Shown piece by piece: positions 1-8,739 of a DNA stretch of 64,000 nt. The DNA comes from Leuconostoc gelidum subsp. gelidum KCTC 3527 (lineage in GTDB: Bacteria > Bacillota > Bacilli > Lactobacillales > Lactobacillaceae), in assembly GCF_000166715.1 (NCBI RefSeq), contig NZ_AEMI01000016.1, positions 1 to 64,000 on the forward strand, read 5' to 3'. The notes beneath the pieces are model-generated. The model was not told the origin of the DNA. It ran no database searches and was given only the letters and a program-made list of their open reading frames with translations. A program made the translations under genes and the position numbers. The stretch's first letter is position 1, and each line of letters opens with the position of its first letter.

Positions 1-144
1 TGGTGTTGCACTTACTGAATCTGCATTAACAGTTTGTGATCCAGCAAACATCCCCATACTTACGACACCGGTTATCAAACTTGCAGTAATCCACTGCTTA
101 CCCGATTTATACATTTTATAATTAGTACTTAGTGACTCTGCCAT
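1..144 (-). CDS. Secreted/surface protein N-terminus, KxYKxGKxW signal peptide (partial)
   Basis: Only the first 48 codons lie in the window; the gene runs off the left edge. The start ATG (142-144, minus strand) follows an AAGGAGG ribosome binding site centred near 159, about 12 bases upstream. Residues 10-18 match KxYKxGKxW (K10, Y12, K13, G15, K16, W18). A hydrophobic segment and an NADS-type cleavage region near residues 41-44 follow. In lactic acid bacteria this signal type is found on large secreted enzymes and adhesins, including Leuconostoc glucansucrases. The mature domain is not visible, so the function cannot be named. Confidence 0.8.
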   Translation of the reverse strand, partial: MAESLSTNYKMYKSGKQWITASLITGVVSMGMFAGSQTVNADSVSATP

Positions 145-275
145 ATCTATTTTATTCCTCCTTAAATTTCCTTTACCAAATCTCAGTACTATTCATTAGT
201 TATTTTTTATTGAGAATATTCCATGACACATAACTAACATATCTTTTTTCATGTTATCACAAATACCTCAGGTCA

Positions 276-307
276 CAATCACATTCCGACATGTCGGAAT
301 GTGATTG
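276..307. repeat. 32-bp perfect palindrome
   Basis: CAATCACATTCCGACA (276-291) is followed directly by its exact reverse complement (292-307), with no loop. No T-run follows on either strand, so it does not look like a terminator. It lies about 130 bases upstream of the minus-strand secreted-protein start. A dimeric repressor or activator site for that gene is the simplest reading, but no regulator family can be named. Confidence 0.7.
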
Positions 308-592
308 ATTTAGAGTAGCTAATTAACAAAACTATTTAATCTATTAAACAATTTTTTATTCATAACTGTATCTTTAATTAACCCCTGCCCCTGAGTAATG
401 CAAAAGTAGATATAGTGATTAAATAGTTACCGATGTGAAACTAATGAAACAAGAAATAACCCGCATTAGACGATGTGATTCAAATAAAATCTAAATAGTA
501 GTACCGTCATGATATGATAAGTTTTAGGACGTAATTTGGCTACTCTTTACGATTTATTTTATATATTGACAATTAAATATTCTAAATTTTTT

Positions 593-620
593 GTGTAAAA
601 TGTTTGGCTTTATTTTACAC
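593..620 (+). promoter_or_regulatory. Inverted repeat upstream of thyA
   Basis: GTGTAAAAT (593-601) and ATTTTACAC (612-620) form a 9-bp inverted repeat with a 10-base spacer, just downstream of a TTGACA hexamer at 566-571. No well-spaced -10 was found for that hexamer. The repeat could be an operator or a hairpin in the thyA leader; the sequence does not decide. Confidence 0.4.
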
Positions 621-685
621 TTTGTCATCTGTCAGCCTTGCTTATTAAACTAATTTTCGTTAGTATTTAAAGTAAGGTAAATCCC

Positions 686-726
686 GAAAGGAAATGCGCA
701 AATGTTACACTTGCGCGCTAATAATT
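686..726 (+). promoter_or_regulatory. thyA Shine-Dalgarno plus intervening hairpin
   Basis: GAAAGG (686-691) is too far from the homology-supported start at 727. The gap holds a 6-bp stem, GCGCAA (696-701) with TTGCGC (711-716), around a 9-base loop. Ten bases separate the stem from the ATG. Folding would put the Shine-Dalgarno about 14 bases from the start. The same layout recurs before rlmD-type, dagK, gatB, purR and the second VIT gene. Confidence 0.55.
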
Positions 727-1695
727 ATGTCAAAAAATGAACAACAATATCTTGATCTTGCACAAAAAGTACTTGATGAAGGCGCTCTAAAAGGTGATCG
801 TACAGGAACTGGCACACATTCTTTGTTCGGCACACAGATGCGTTTCGATCTTCAGGAAGGCTTTCCGCTACTCACAACTAAAAAGGTTTACTTTGGCCTC
901 ATTAAGTCAGAATTACTTTGGTTCCTACGTGGGGACAACAACATTCGTTTCTTACTACAACACAATAACCATATCTGGGACGAGTGGGCCTTTAAAAATT
1001 GGATCGAATCTGATCAATATAAAGGATCTGACATGACTAATTTTGGTCATCGCGCCCTAAAAGATACGACGTTCGCTCTCGCATATAAAGAGCAAAAAGA
1101 CATTTTTGTTGACAAAATATTAAATGATGATGAGTTCATGGAAACATTTGGCTACGTGGGTGATGTTTATGGTAAATTATGGCGTAGTTGGGAAACGAGT
1201 TCTTTGACGGCAGGATCAGATACAATTGATCAAGTGAGTCGCCTAATTGAGCAGATTAAAACAAATCCTGACTCACGGCGATTGATTTTAACTGCCTGGA
1301 ATGCGGAAACAACACCGCAAGCCCCCTTGCCTTCGTGCCATGTCTTAAGCCAATTCTATGTAGCTGACGGTAAACTCAGTGTTCAATTGTATCAACGCTC
1401 TGGTGACTTTTTCCTAGGTGTCCCTTTTAATATTGCCTCATATTCACTATTGCTACATATGGTAGCTGCCCAAACTGGCTATGAGGTCGGTGATTTCGTT
1501 CATACCATCGGTGACACACATATTTATAATAACCACACCGAACAAATCACTGAACAACTCTCACGTCCGATGCACAAGTTACCAAAACTTTGGTTGAATC
1601 CTGAAGTTAAATCATTATTTGACTACACAATGGATGATATCAAAGTATTAGACTACGAAAGCGAACCAGCAATCAAAGCACCTGTTGCCGTTTAA
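727..1695 (+). CDS. thyA: Thymidylate synthase
   Basis: Converts dUMP to dTMP using methylene-tetrahydrofolate, in the cytoplasm. Visible family motifs are the phosphate-binding GDRTGTGT near the N-terminus, the catalytic Cys204 in PLPSCH, a [13 protein letters not shown] block (usually QRSADIFLGVPFN) and the C-terminal APVAV. It is 322 residues long and carries the insert typical of the Lactobacillus-type enzyme. I chose 727 because homologues begin a few residues before YLDL. An in-frame ATG at 694 would add 11 residues, but its Shine-Dalgarno would be only two bases away. No dihydrofolate reductase gene follows, as is common elsewhere; an acetyltransferase gene does. Confidence 0.93.
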   Translation: MSKNEQQYLDLAQKVLDEGALKGDRTGTGTHSLFGTQMRFDLQEGFPLLTTKKVYFGLIKSELLWFLRGDNNIRFLLQHNNHIWDEWAFKNWIESDQYKGSDMTNFGHRALKDTTFALAYKEQKDIFVDKILNDDEFMETFGYVGDVYGKLWRSWETSSLTAGSDTIDQVSRLIEQIKTNPDSRRLILTAWNAETTPQAPLPSCHVLSQFYVADGKLSVQLYQRSGDFFLGVPFNIASYSLLLHMVAAQTGYEVGDFVHTIGDTHIYNNHTEQITEQLSRPMHKLPKLWLNPEVKSLFDYTMDDIKVLDYESEPAIKAPVAV

Positions 1696-1725
1696 TATTT
1701 TAAACACCCAACTGAAAGCATAAAA

Positions 1726-2223
1726 ATGAAAATTAGACCACTTGAAAAAAAAGACTTACCGTATATCTATCAACAAGAAAATTCACGAAAAGTGATGGCT
1801 TTATGGTTCCAAGAAGCCTATACATCATTTGATGAACTAGAACTTCTTTATGAACGCCACATACTTGACCAAACTGAACGACGTTTTGTCGTTGAAGATG
1901 ACAAACAGTTTATCGGTGTTGTTGAATTAATGTATATTGATGGTCTTCATCGACATACCGAAATACAAATTATTATTCATCCAGATCATCAGGGTAATGG
2001 CTATGCTCAAATGGCAATCAAAGCGGGGACTGAATATGCTTTCAAAGTACTGAACATGCACAAAGTCTATTTGTATGTTGATGTTGATAATGATGCAGCA
2101 ATTCATATCTATAAAAAAGTTGGTTTTATTGAAGAAGGTATCCTTCGCGGTCACTTTTTTGCTGAAGGTAAATACCATGATAGTATGATGATGGGAATGC
2201 TCACAACTGAGTTTATAAGTTAA
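1726..2223 (+). CDS. speG: SpeG-like spermidine N-acetyltransferase (GNAT)
   Basis: A 165-residue GNAT acetyltransferase closely resembling SpeG, which acetylates spermidine or spermine with acetyl-CoA. It shows the SpeG-type N-terminus (IRPLEKKDLPYIYQQEN), the ERRFVVE strand, the acetyl-CoA loop as HPDHQGNGYAQ, and the late IHIYKKVGF helix-strand found in this subfamily. The gene begins 30 bases after thyA with only a weak ribosome binding site and ends at a strong hairpin, so co-transcription with thyA is likely. Polyamine specificity is inferred from overall similarity. Confidence 0.85.
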   Translation: MKIRPLEKKDLPYIYQQENSRKVMALWFQEAYTSFDELELLYERHILDQTERRFVVEDDKQFIGVVELMYIDGLHRHTEIQIIIHPDHQGNGYAQMAIKAGTEYAFKVLNMHKVYLYVDVDNDAAIHIYKKVGFIEEGILRGHFFAEGKYHDSMMMGMLTTEFIS

Positions 2224-2231
2224 AATAATCA

Positions 2232-2277
2232 AAAAAGGCGTCACATCAACAGTTAACTGTTGATGTGACGCCTTTTT
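2232..2277. terminator. Bidirectional terminator (46-bp palindrome)
   Basis: A perfect 46-bp palindrome with A and T runs at its ends (five or six each) lies between the plus-strand speG and the minus-strand pseudogene. It would terminate transcription from both sides. Confidence 0.9.
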
Positions 2278-2305
2278 GATAGCCTATTAAATTTGAAGTT
2301 CTATA

Positions 2306-3035
2306 TTAAGATAAAATCTCTTTTAAACGCATAGCCGTTTGCCACCAATCAATATCAAATTGATCACGATAACCAATTAGAGGGCTGGATGGTTTTGGTA
2401 ACGGTAAAAAATGTTTGATTCGCACATTTTTCTCAGATAGCGTTAATGATTTTTTATATTGTTCTGGTACCTGCCAATGATCTAAAAATGAGATATTTTC
2501 TTGATAATTGTATTCATGTGGCAGAATTAGAATATTTGGATTGAGCTTTTGATTAATCAATTCTTGATCTGGGAAATGACTAATTGGACCATCATCGATA
2601 TTATTGACGAGTTCATCAATTGTCTAATACTGTGCGTACTGTTTATTATTGTATAGTAGTACCCCAGAATTAATATACTTTGAAGAATCAACAATATTAT
2701 ACGTGTCATTATATTGCTTCAATATTTGGTCATCTGCTGTATTTAAATAATGAAATATATATAATACACCAGCTATCGTCTCGGTTTTTAATTGATTAAA
2801 AACATGATGAATGTCTGTATAAACTAGTGTATCTGCATCGAGATAAAGCATTTTATCAAATTCTTGAAATTCTATTGGTATCCCCAACCTTAAAAAAGTT
2901 ACAGCCGGAAAACGTTCAGAAACATTATTTGTGATGCGATTAACATTCCTCCAGTACTCAATCAATAATACTTTGATAGTCCCCTATACTGCTTTAATTT
3001 GCATGATTTTGTTAGTAACATTAAAACGGTCGATA
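2306..3035 (-). pseudogene. GT8-family glycosyltransferase, degraded
   Basis: The minus strand encodes a recognisable GT8 (retaining, nucleotide-sugar dependent) glycosyltransferase with the DAD metal-binding motif in MLYLDADTLVYTDI and a typical INSGVLLYN block. The reading frame is broken by an in-frame TAG at 2624-2626 and another at 2984-2986. Homologous-looking codons continue past both, on the N-terminal side to about 3035. No intact N-terminal domain or start codon was found. This is a decayed remnant, probably related to the envelope glycan cluster downstream. Confidence 0.8.
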
Positions 3036-3450
3036 GCATTGGTCGATTACTCATGTACTTTTACACAATGTTAATTGGTTATTGACGTTTGACTTTAAAA
3101 TATGTTCAATATGAACAGCAATTTATCCATCTGCTAGTGCACTTGTTTTCCTAATTTACCTTATCTCACTACCTTGAGATAAGGTAACCTAGCCCAACAT
3201 CTTAACGTTTTATTTGTTCTGTTTACCCATAATTATTTTGAATTTTTTCTCGTTGTTTAAATTAATAAAATAGTTATACAAAAGAATATAATTACATGAT
3301 AAATAAAGAGATTTTATGATAAATAAGCATACATAATCAATACAGTTTATATTTATTATGTATTTTTTTTATATAATTAGAAAAGTAAACCTTTTACTAA
3401 TAAATAGAACTATTTTTTAGTTAATAACATAAAAATTATGGGGGAGATTC
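3036..3450. other. AT-rich intergenic region upstream of the AraC-type gene
   Basis: No intact gene is evident. It may hold further remnants of the GT8 pseudogene at its left end, a 13-bp hairpin (3156-3187), and a TATAAT (3372-3377) that could be the -10 element for the downstream regulator. The ribosome binding site GGGGGAG lies directly before 3451. Confidence 0.5.
3156..3187. repeat. 13-bp hairpin without T-run
   Basis: TTACCTTATCTCA (3156-3168) pairs perfectly with TGAGATAAGGTAA (3175-3187) around a six-base loop. No T-run follows on either strand, so it is not a canonical terminator. It could be an operator or RNA structure. Confidence 0.6.
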
Positions 3451-4554
3451 ATGAACGATATTCAAAAATTGGCAGATATTTTAAATGCTGCTGTTATTTT
3501 ACTAAATAGCAATACGCATGAAGCTAGTTATTTAAATGATCAACCTACTGATACAAACAATCGTACTATTAATTTTCTATTAGCTAATATTAAATTGTTA
3601 TCAAATCATCAATATCAATCCTTAAACAGCCCTTGGGGACATATTTTAACCTGTCAAATCACGAATAATTTAATTATCTGCTTCTTTTTTGATTATAGTG
3701 AAACTAGTAATGAACTAATAGCAATGCATTCACTTTCAAATTTAAAATCCATTTCTCAAATTATATACAAATTATACAATGGCCATGATGCACCTGACAC
3801 AGATGTTATTATTACAAAATTTCCGAATCAACAGCTCGTGAAAATTGAAAACAATAAACCATTTGATGCAACTATTTTTTTTAACACAGAAACTGATATT
3901 ATTAAAGCAATTATTTATTCCCATAACGAACAACTAGCTTCTGCTCTAGAAAAGCTATCTTATCTGAAAATCATTGGTGAACGGTTTGCCAACAATAACC
4001 TTATTAGAGGTGAAAAAGATACGCTCATTTCTTACATAGCAGTTTTAAACCGCGCCATTATCCAGTGGGGCTATCCTGTCGAATCAGCATTTCGTTTACA
4101 TAACGATCTTGTACAAGAAATAGAGTTATCATCACAATTTTTTGATTTTTTTCAAGTCATTAGAGAGGTTACTTGGCATTATTTTAATGTCATCAAAAAC
4201 TATCGCGTAACCAATTTTTTACCACTTCACGACAGAATTCACCAATATGTTAAAGAACATATTACTGAAAGTATGACACTCGACGATATAGCTAAAGCAC
4301 TTAATACATCAAAAAAGCTATTAAATCCGGCATTTAAAAGCCAATATAGTATAACCATTACACAATTTATAAGACAAGCTAAAATAGATGCTGCCAAAGA
4401 ACTTCTAATTGCGTCTGATCTCACATTACTTGACATTTCGAATCTTTTATCTTTTTCAACTACCACTTACTTTGTTAAAACATTTAAGGAAGTCACAGGT
4501 TTGACACCTAAATATTTTCGTCAACATTTTTTTGATCAACATCTTCATTTATAG
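3451..4554 (+). CDS. AraC/XylS-family transcriptional regulator
   Basis: A 367-residue cytoplasmic protein whose last ~105 residues form a double helix-turn-helix of the AraC family (from about residue 255). Typical motifs are MTLDDIAKALNTSKKLLNPAFK and the second-helix region SFSTTTYFVKTFKEVTGLTPKYFR. The first ~250 residues match no sensor domain I recognise and have no evident membrane segment. The start is set by a strong GGGGGAG four bases upstream. It is followed by a terminator and faces the glycan cluster convergently. Its target and ligand are unknown. Confidence 0.8.
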   Translation: MNDIQKLADILNAAVILLNSNTHEASYLNDQPTDTNNRTINFLLANIKLLSNHQYQSLNSPWGHILTCQITNNLIICFFFDYSETSNELIAMHSLSNLKSISQIIYKLYNGHDAPDTDVIITKFPNQQLVKIENNKPFDATIFFNTETDIIKAIIYSHNEQLASALEKLSYLKIIGERFANNNLIRGEKDTLISYIAVLNRAIIQWGYPVESAFRLHNDLVQEIELSSQFFDFFQVIREVTWHYFNVIKNYRVTNFLPLHDRIHQYVKEHITESMTLDDIAKALNTSKKLLNPAFKSQYSITITQFIRQAKIDAAKELLIASDLTLLDISNLLSFSTTTYFVKTFKEVTGLTPKYFRQHFFDQHLHL

Positions 4555-4596
4555 TTACTCATCAAAATTAAGATGTTGATTAACTATAAAATGCAC

Positions 4597-4635
4597 AAAA
4601 AAAGATTGATTCCAATTAAAGAATCGATCTTTTTA
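4597..4635. terminator. Bidirectional terminator, araC-type / glycan cluster
   Basis: An A-rich left arm (4597-4612) pairs with a T-rich right arm (4621-4635), with one G-U pair, between two convergent genes. Confidence 0.8.
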
Positions 4636-4655
4636 ATCATGCACTAATATAATTT

Positions 4656-5630
4656 TTAATCTAATAAATCCATCTCTGCATCACGAAGACTTTGAGTTTT
4701 TACTGTTTTTAATCCTGCTGCATATTCAATAGCCGGATTGAAAAATAAGCCACGCCATAGACCATGCAAGATAACACCCAATTTTTTGCCTCGAAAAGAG
4801 ACATCTTTTTTAAGTAATGTTTTACGCCAATCACGTACAATAGCGACTAACACAACTTTAATCATTTCTTTTTTTGAAATACGACGCGCTGTTAGTACAC
4901 GATTACGGTATTCATAATTATAACGCCATAATCTACTACCATCCTTTTCAGCAACAATGTCTCCAGGTTTTGTGTTTTCTTTAGATTTATGCACAGCTAT
5001 GGAATTCATAACCATATAGCCACGTTTTATATCAGCAATGCGGTTCGTATACTCCATATCGTCACCCCAGATAAAGTATTCTTTCTGCGGCAAACCAACC
5101 ATTGCAACCATCTCTCGTGAAAACATTACAGATACAAATGTTGAATTGACAACTTCAACAGCAGGCTCTTCTGTATCCATTAAATAACGTTGCCATGTGA
5201 ACGCACGTGGTGCAGTAACATTCATCCATGATGGATTGCCATCAATACTGCCCCAGCGAACTTGTGAATTTACAAACCCTGCTTGTGGGTGTCCAACTGT
5301 AAACGCAACCAAATGAGATAATGCATCTGGTTCTGGAATGGTATCATCATCCATTAACCAGACAAAGTCATCTTGTAATTGTTCACCAAATAGACGAACT
5401 GCTTGGTTAAAACCACCAGCACCACCCAAATTCTCAGTCGCATGGTAAACAACGATACGTTCATCATTTAGACTATCCAAGTATTCTGTTGTGCCATCAT
5501 TTGACATATTATTAACAATAATCACATGTGACAGGTATTTTGTTTGCGCTAAGATAGCCGCCAATGATTCTTTTAATAATTCTAAGCGATTATAAGTCAC
5601 AATCGCTGCTGTAACAGTTTTTTCAGTCAT
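4656..5630 (-). CDS. GT2 glycosyltransferase (GlfT2/rhamnosyltransferase-like)
   Basis: A 324-residue cytoplasmic GT-A glycosyltransferase. The N-terminal AAIVTYNR strand, the LMDDDT metal-binding motif near residue 100 and the WGDDMEYT motif, holding the likely catalytic acidic residues, place it with GlfT2-like GT2 enzymes that extend galactofuranose or rhamnose chains. The ribosome binding site AAGGAA is eight bases before the start. It is the last gene of the minus-strand envelope cluster, so a role in the wall polysaccharide or teichoic acid is likely. The sugar cannot be read from sequence. Confidence 0.8.
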   Translation of the reverse strand: MTEKTVTAAIVTYNRLELLKESLAAILAQTKYLSHVIIVNNMSNDGTTEYLDSLNDERIVVYHATENLGGAGGFNQAVRLFGEQLQDDFVWLMDDDTIPEPDALSHLVAFTVGHPQAGFVNSQVRWGSIDGNPSWMNVTAPRAFTWQRYLMDTEEPAVEVVNSTFVSVMFSREMVAMVGLPQKEYFIWGDDMEYTNRIADIKRGYMVMNSIAVHKSKENTKPGDIVAEKDGSRLWRYNYEYRNRVLTARRISKKEMIKVVLVAIVRDWRKTLLKKDVSFRGKKLGVILHGLWRGLFFNPAIEYAAGLKTVKTQSLRDAEMDLLD

Positions 5631-5735
5631 TTTGACATTTCCTTAATAAAATTCGGTAATCCAATTATACGTAAAATAAGCAGGTTTTACTAATGTGACT
5701 GTTAGTCAATAAATTTTACCATTACTCATACAATT

Positions 5736-8648
5736 CTAGTGTTTTATTTCAGAACCATCTACTGTGTTATTAGGCATTTTCACAACTAGTATGGTTATAA
5801 ACACATATAATAATATCGGTTGCACATATCTAATGTCTGGAACCGGTATGGCCAACATATACGTTGCAGCAAGTCCAATGATTGGCAAAATCACTAATAA
5901 TTTACGCCACATTCCTTGTGCTACCAACCATCCAGCAATGATTACTTGCATCATTAAATAGATTCCCGGTAAAAACCAATACTGAACACTTTGGTTTTTA
6001 AACATTGCTTGCCAGTTACCCAAAATCAAGTGTAGTTTACTAAAGCCACCCCAATAACTATCATATCTAAACATTTGATATTTTATATTGTACTTCTCAA
6101 TATCGCTACCTGTTAAAAAGTAACTTACTGGCACAAAGGAGCTATACTTGTCTCGAATAAATGTGCCTATTCGATATTTGGCATTTTGATTCCATAGTAT
6201 GGCTGTCTGTGCTTTATATGCCTTCAAAGCTTTTATTTTATTAGATTTAATTAAAGAAATGCTTTCTTTTTTAAATTTTCCAGTATCATTATTTAATAAT
6301 TTAGCATCAAATCCTGGACCAAATTTAATCGCATCAATATTAGTAGGTTGATAGCCTGCAATATTCTTATTATTCATAAGTTTACTGAAGTATTGCTGTT
6401 GTTGCAAATTTAATGAACCTTTATCGTGAATAATACCCGCATCAACTTGAATTAGCATACCATATGACTCAGTCTTAGATGGTTCGAAAACATGAAAATT
6501 TGTAATTATGGGCCCATTAATTACAAAGTAACTGATAATAGCAATGACCATTATGATAATTAAACGCCAATATTTTTTGATTCCTAAAATAATGATTGTT
6601 AATAGACACATGACTATGACAATAGGTATACCATTACTTCTCCAAAGGCTAATTCCCATCACCGATAATAAAGTAAACACAAAAGCTAATGGTTTATGTA
6701 ACCATTGCCCATGAGTTCTGACTGTCTGAAATAAAGCTAGTCCAAAAAATACGAAGGCATAGGTAAACAATGTATCCTTAACAAGAATCATTGCTTGCAA
6801 AGGAAAGAATGGCACTATTGCTGTTAATACAAAGAAAAGATATCCAACCCATTTTTTCCCGGAATATTGTTTTAGTAGTGTGGCAAAATATGAAAACAAT
6901 GTTACGTATACTATACTTTGTAGAATTACAAAGCTTGCTGGATTATCCCAAATTTTTGACGTTAACCATAACACAGCAGTATGACCTATTGGATGCCAGT
7001 TGTTCCAAGGATATGCATGATGTATTTGATTCCATTGATTAACAGAATCCACTACCATTATACCAGGATAGTACGCAATAAAATAAATAAATATTACTGT
7101 ACTATATAATAATATATATTTCCAATAACTATCATAGAATCCTAGATGTTCGCCATTTTGATTTTGTTCATTTTTCAATTGATTCAACATGTTAGCAATC
7201 GCAAAACTAAATGTCCCAAAAGAAATCAATACTAATCCTATATGACTGATTAATGATGTGTTAAAATAATTAGCTGGTAAAAAAGTAACGATGTAAAGTG
7301 CACCACCAATTATTCCAACACTCCAATTTATACTCTTTAATTTCTTTCCGATTTTTATATGGTGTGAACGCATCATAGCCATTAAAATTGCACTAACTAT
7401 AATAATCTCTAATACTTTATTCCCTGGTACTGCAAAAACAGCTGTTATTATTGAAAATATAATTTTAATTATTGTTGGTCCCAATAAATTAATAAACCCT
7501 AAGTTAGAATTACGAAACTCATTACATTGGGTACTTAATTCATTAATTATTTTTAATAAAAATCCACTTAGTTTATTTGCTATTGGTTCCAAAATTACGT
7601 GTAACACAATACCTATGAATACAAAAAGTATCGCGACACCTAATGAAAATACAAGTCGGTTTAAAGTGCCATTAATTCTATTTACATTAATAATGGTAAC
7701 ATAGATCCAGGGTGAAAATATTGGTGCACTTTGAAATAAATACGCACCAAAAACATGACTCCCAAAAAAATTTACGATGTTATTATAGTACTGCTTCATT
7801 GAAATAACACCTATAAATATAAACGCCGCAATTACTATAGGAAATGGGCTCGCATCGAACCAAATAATGATATTTTCTCCCCAACTATTTGGACCAGACC
7901 AACCCAAAAATGAGAATAATTGATACAACGTATTATGTGGTGCATGTAAAATCATCCGAATAGCATATGTTATTAATACTGCACTAGCTGTTAATAATAT
8001 AACAGCTATGCTTGCAACTATCGCATTTATTCTTAATCCATACTTTCGAATATATCCCCCTATTGCAAATAGATATAAAAATAAAATAACATAGGAAAAG
8101 TTCATACCTTTATTTAAGGCGATCATCGGCCAAATAGAAACAACCAAGAATCCAATAATCAAGAAACGTTGATAATCTTTTTTAGTTAACTTAGACAAGA
8201 AAGGCAAAACAATCGGTAGTAATATGTACATAAAAACATATGCAGTCACAAACCAATAATCAGAAAAAATAACTGGAAATAACCGCTTAAAAAAGTATGT
8301 GGTTGAAAAAACTGTCCCGTTTATTTTTAGTACAATTGCCACTATGTACATAAATATTGAAAATACAATTGTCTCACTCACAGTTCTAACTAGACTGGTT
8401 AACTTTGCTCGTGAATTTATCATCAAATATCCAGAAATGATAATAAATAAATCAACGCCGACTTTTCCACTCAGAATCATACCATCACGAGCAAACTCAA
8501 AATTAGTAGACAAGCCTATTGTCCAATTTGTATGAATAGCTACGTGGTGTAAAATAACTAGCAAAATAGATATAAATCTTAAAATTTCGATGTTTGACAG
8601 TTTAACTTTTTGATTATTTATTCTTTTTTCACCGATTCTTTTTAACAT
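5736..8648 (-). CDS. Acyltransferase-3 / GT-C-like membrane fusion protein
   Basis: A 970-residue multi-span protein in two parts. Residues ~18-365 are an acyltransferase-3 (OafA/WecH type) domain with the typical LSNIEILRFISILLVILHHV opening; such proteins O-acetylate extracytoplasmic glycans. Residues ~390-970 are a second polytopic domain resembling the DUF6020 family. Near residue 527 it has a YYPGIMVVDS loop after a membrane span and then NNWHPIGH, reminiscent of GT-C enzymes that use polyprenyl-phosphate sugars. The minus-strand protein at 9815-11284 is a stand-alone relative of the second part. A GGAG ribosome binding site lies nine bases before the start. The fusion suggests coupled glycosylation and acylation of one polymer; this is inference. 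Confidence 0.7.
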   Translation of the reverse strand: MLKRIGEKRINNQKVKLSNIEILRFISILLVILHHVAIHTNWTIGLSTNFEFARDGMILSGKVGVDLFIIISGYLMINSRAKLTSLVRTVSETIVFSIFMYIVAIVLKINGTVFSTTYFFKRLFPVIFSDYWFVTAYVFMYILLPIVLPFLSKLTKKDYQRFLIIGFLVVSIWPMIALNKGMNFSYVILFLYLFAIGGYIRKYGLRINAIVASIAVILLTASAVLITYAIRMILHAPHNTLYQLFSFLGWSGPNSWGENIIIWFDASPFPIVIAAFIFIGVISMKQYYNNIVNFFGSHVFGAYLFQSAPIFSPWIYVTIINVNRINGTLNRLVFSLGVAILFVFIGIVLHVILEPIANKLSGFLLKIINELSTQCNEFRNSNLGFINLLGPTIIKIIFSIITAVFAVPGNKVLEIIIVSAILMAMMRSHHIKIGKKLKSINWSVGIIGGALYIVTFLPANYFNTSLISHIGLVLISFGTFSFAIANMLNQLKNEQNQNGEHLGFYDSYWKYILLYSTVIFIYFIAYYPGIMVVDSVNQWNQIHHAYPWNNWHPIGHTAVLWLTSKIWDNPASFVILQSIVYVTLFSYFATLLKQYSGKKWVGYLFFVLTAIVPFFPLQAMILVKDTLFTYAFVFFGLALFQTVRTHGQWLHKPLAFVFTLLSVMGISLWRSNGIPIVIVMCLLTIIILGIKKYWRLIIIMVIAIISYFVINGPIITNFHVFEPSKTESYGMLIQVDAGIIHDKGSLNLQQQQYFSKLMNNKNIAGYQPTNIDAIKFGPGFDAKLLNNDTGKFKKESISLIKSNKIKALKAYKAQTAILWNQNAKYRIGTFIRDKYSSFVPVSYFLTGSDIEKYNIKYQMFRYDSYWGGFSKLHLILGNWQAMFKNQSVQYWFLPGIYLMMQVIIAGWLVAQGMWRKLLVILPIIGLAATYMLAIPVPDIRYVQPILLYVFITILVVKMPNNTVDGSEIKH

Positions 8649-8739
8649 TCATTAATACTCCAAAACATGATTAAATTTCCCTCGCATACCATTCAACTAA
8701 CAAACAAATGCGTTCCTAGAATAATAAAGCTTTTCCGAC

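Larger units (their letters stand above)
145..693. other. Divergent intergenic region, KxYKxGKxW gene / thyA
   Basis: No coding region is evident here. It contains the ribosome binding site of the minus-strand secreted protein, a 32-bp perfect palindrome (276-307), a TTGACA hexamer (566-571), a 9-bp inverted repeat (593-601 with 612-620) and the thyA Shine-Dalgarno sequence (686-691). The rest is AT-rich with no recognisable feature. Confidence 0.6.

Noticed and set aside
276-307. Rho-independent terminator
   Set aside because: The palindrome has no loop and no T-run on either side.
694-726. ThyA start at the first in-frame ATG (694)
   Set aside because: The extra 11 residues are not typical of thymidylate synthases and the Shine-Dalgarno would be only two bases from the ATG.
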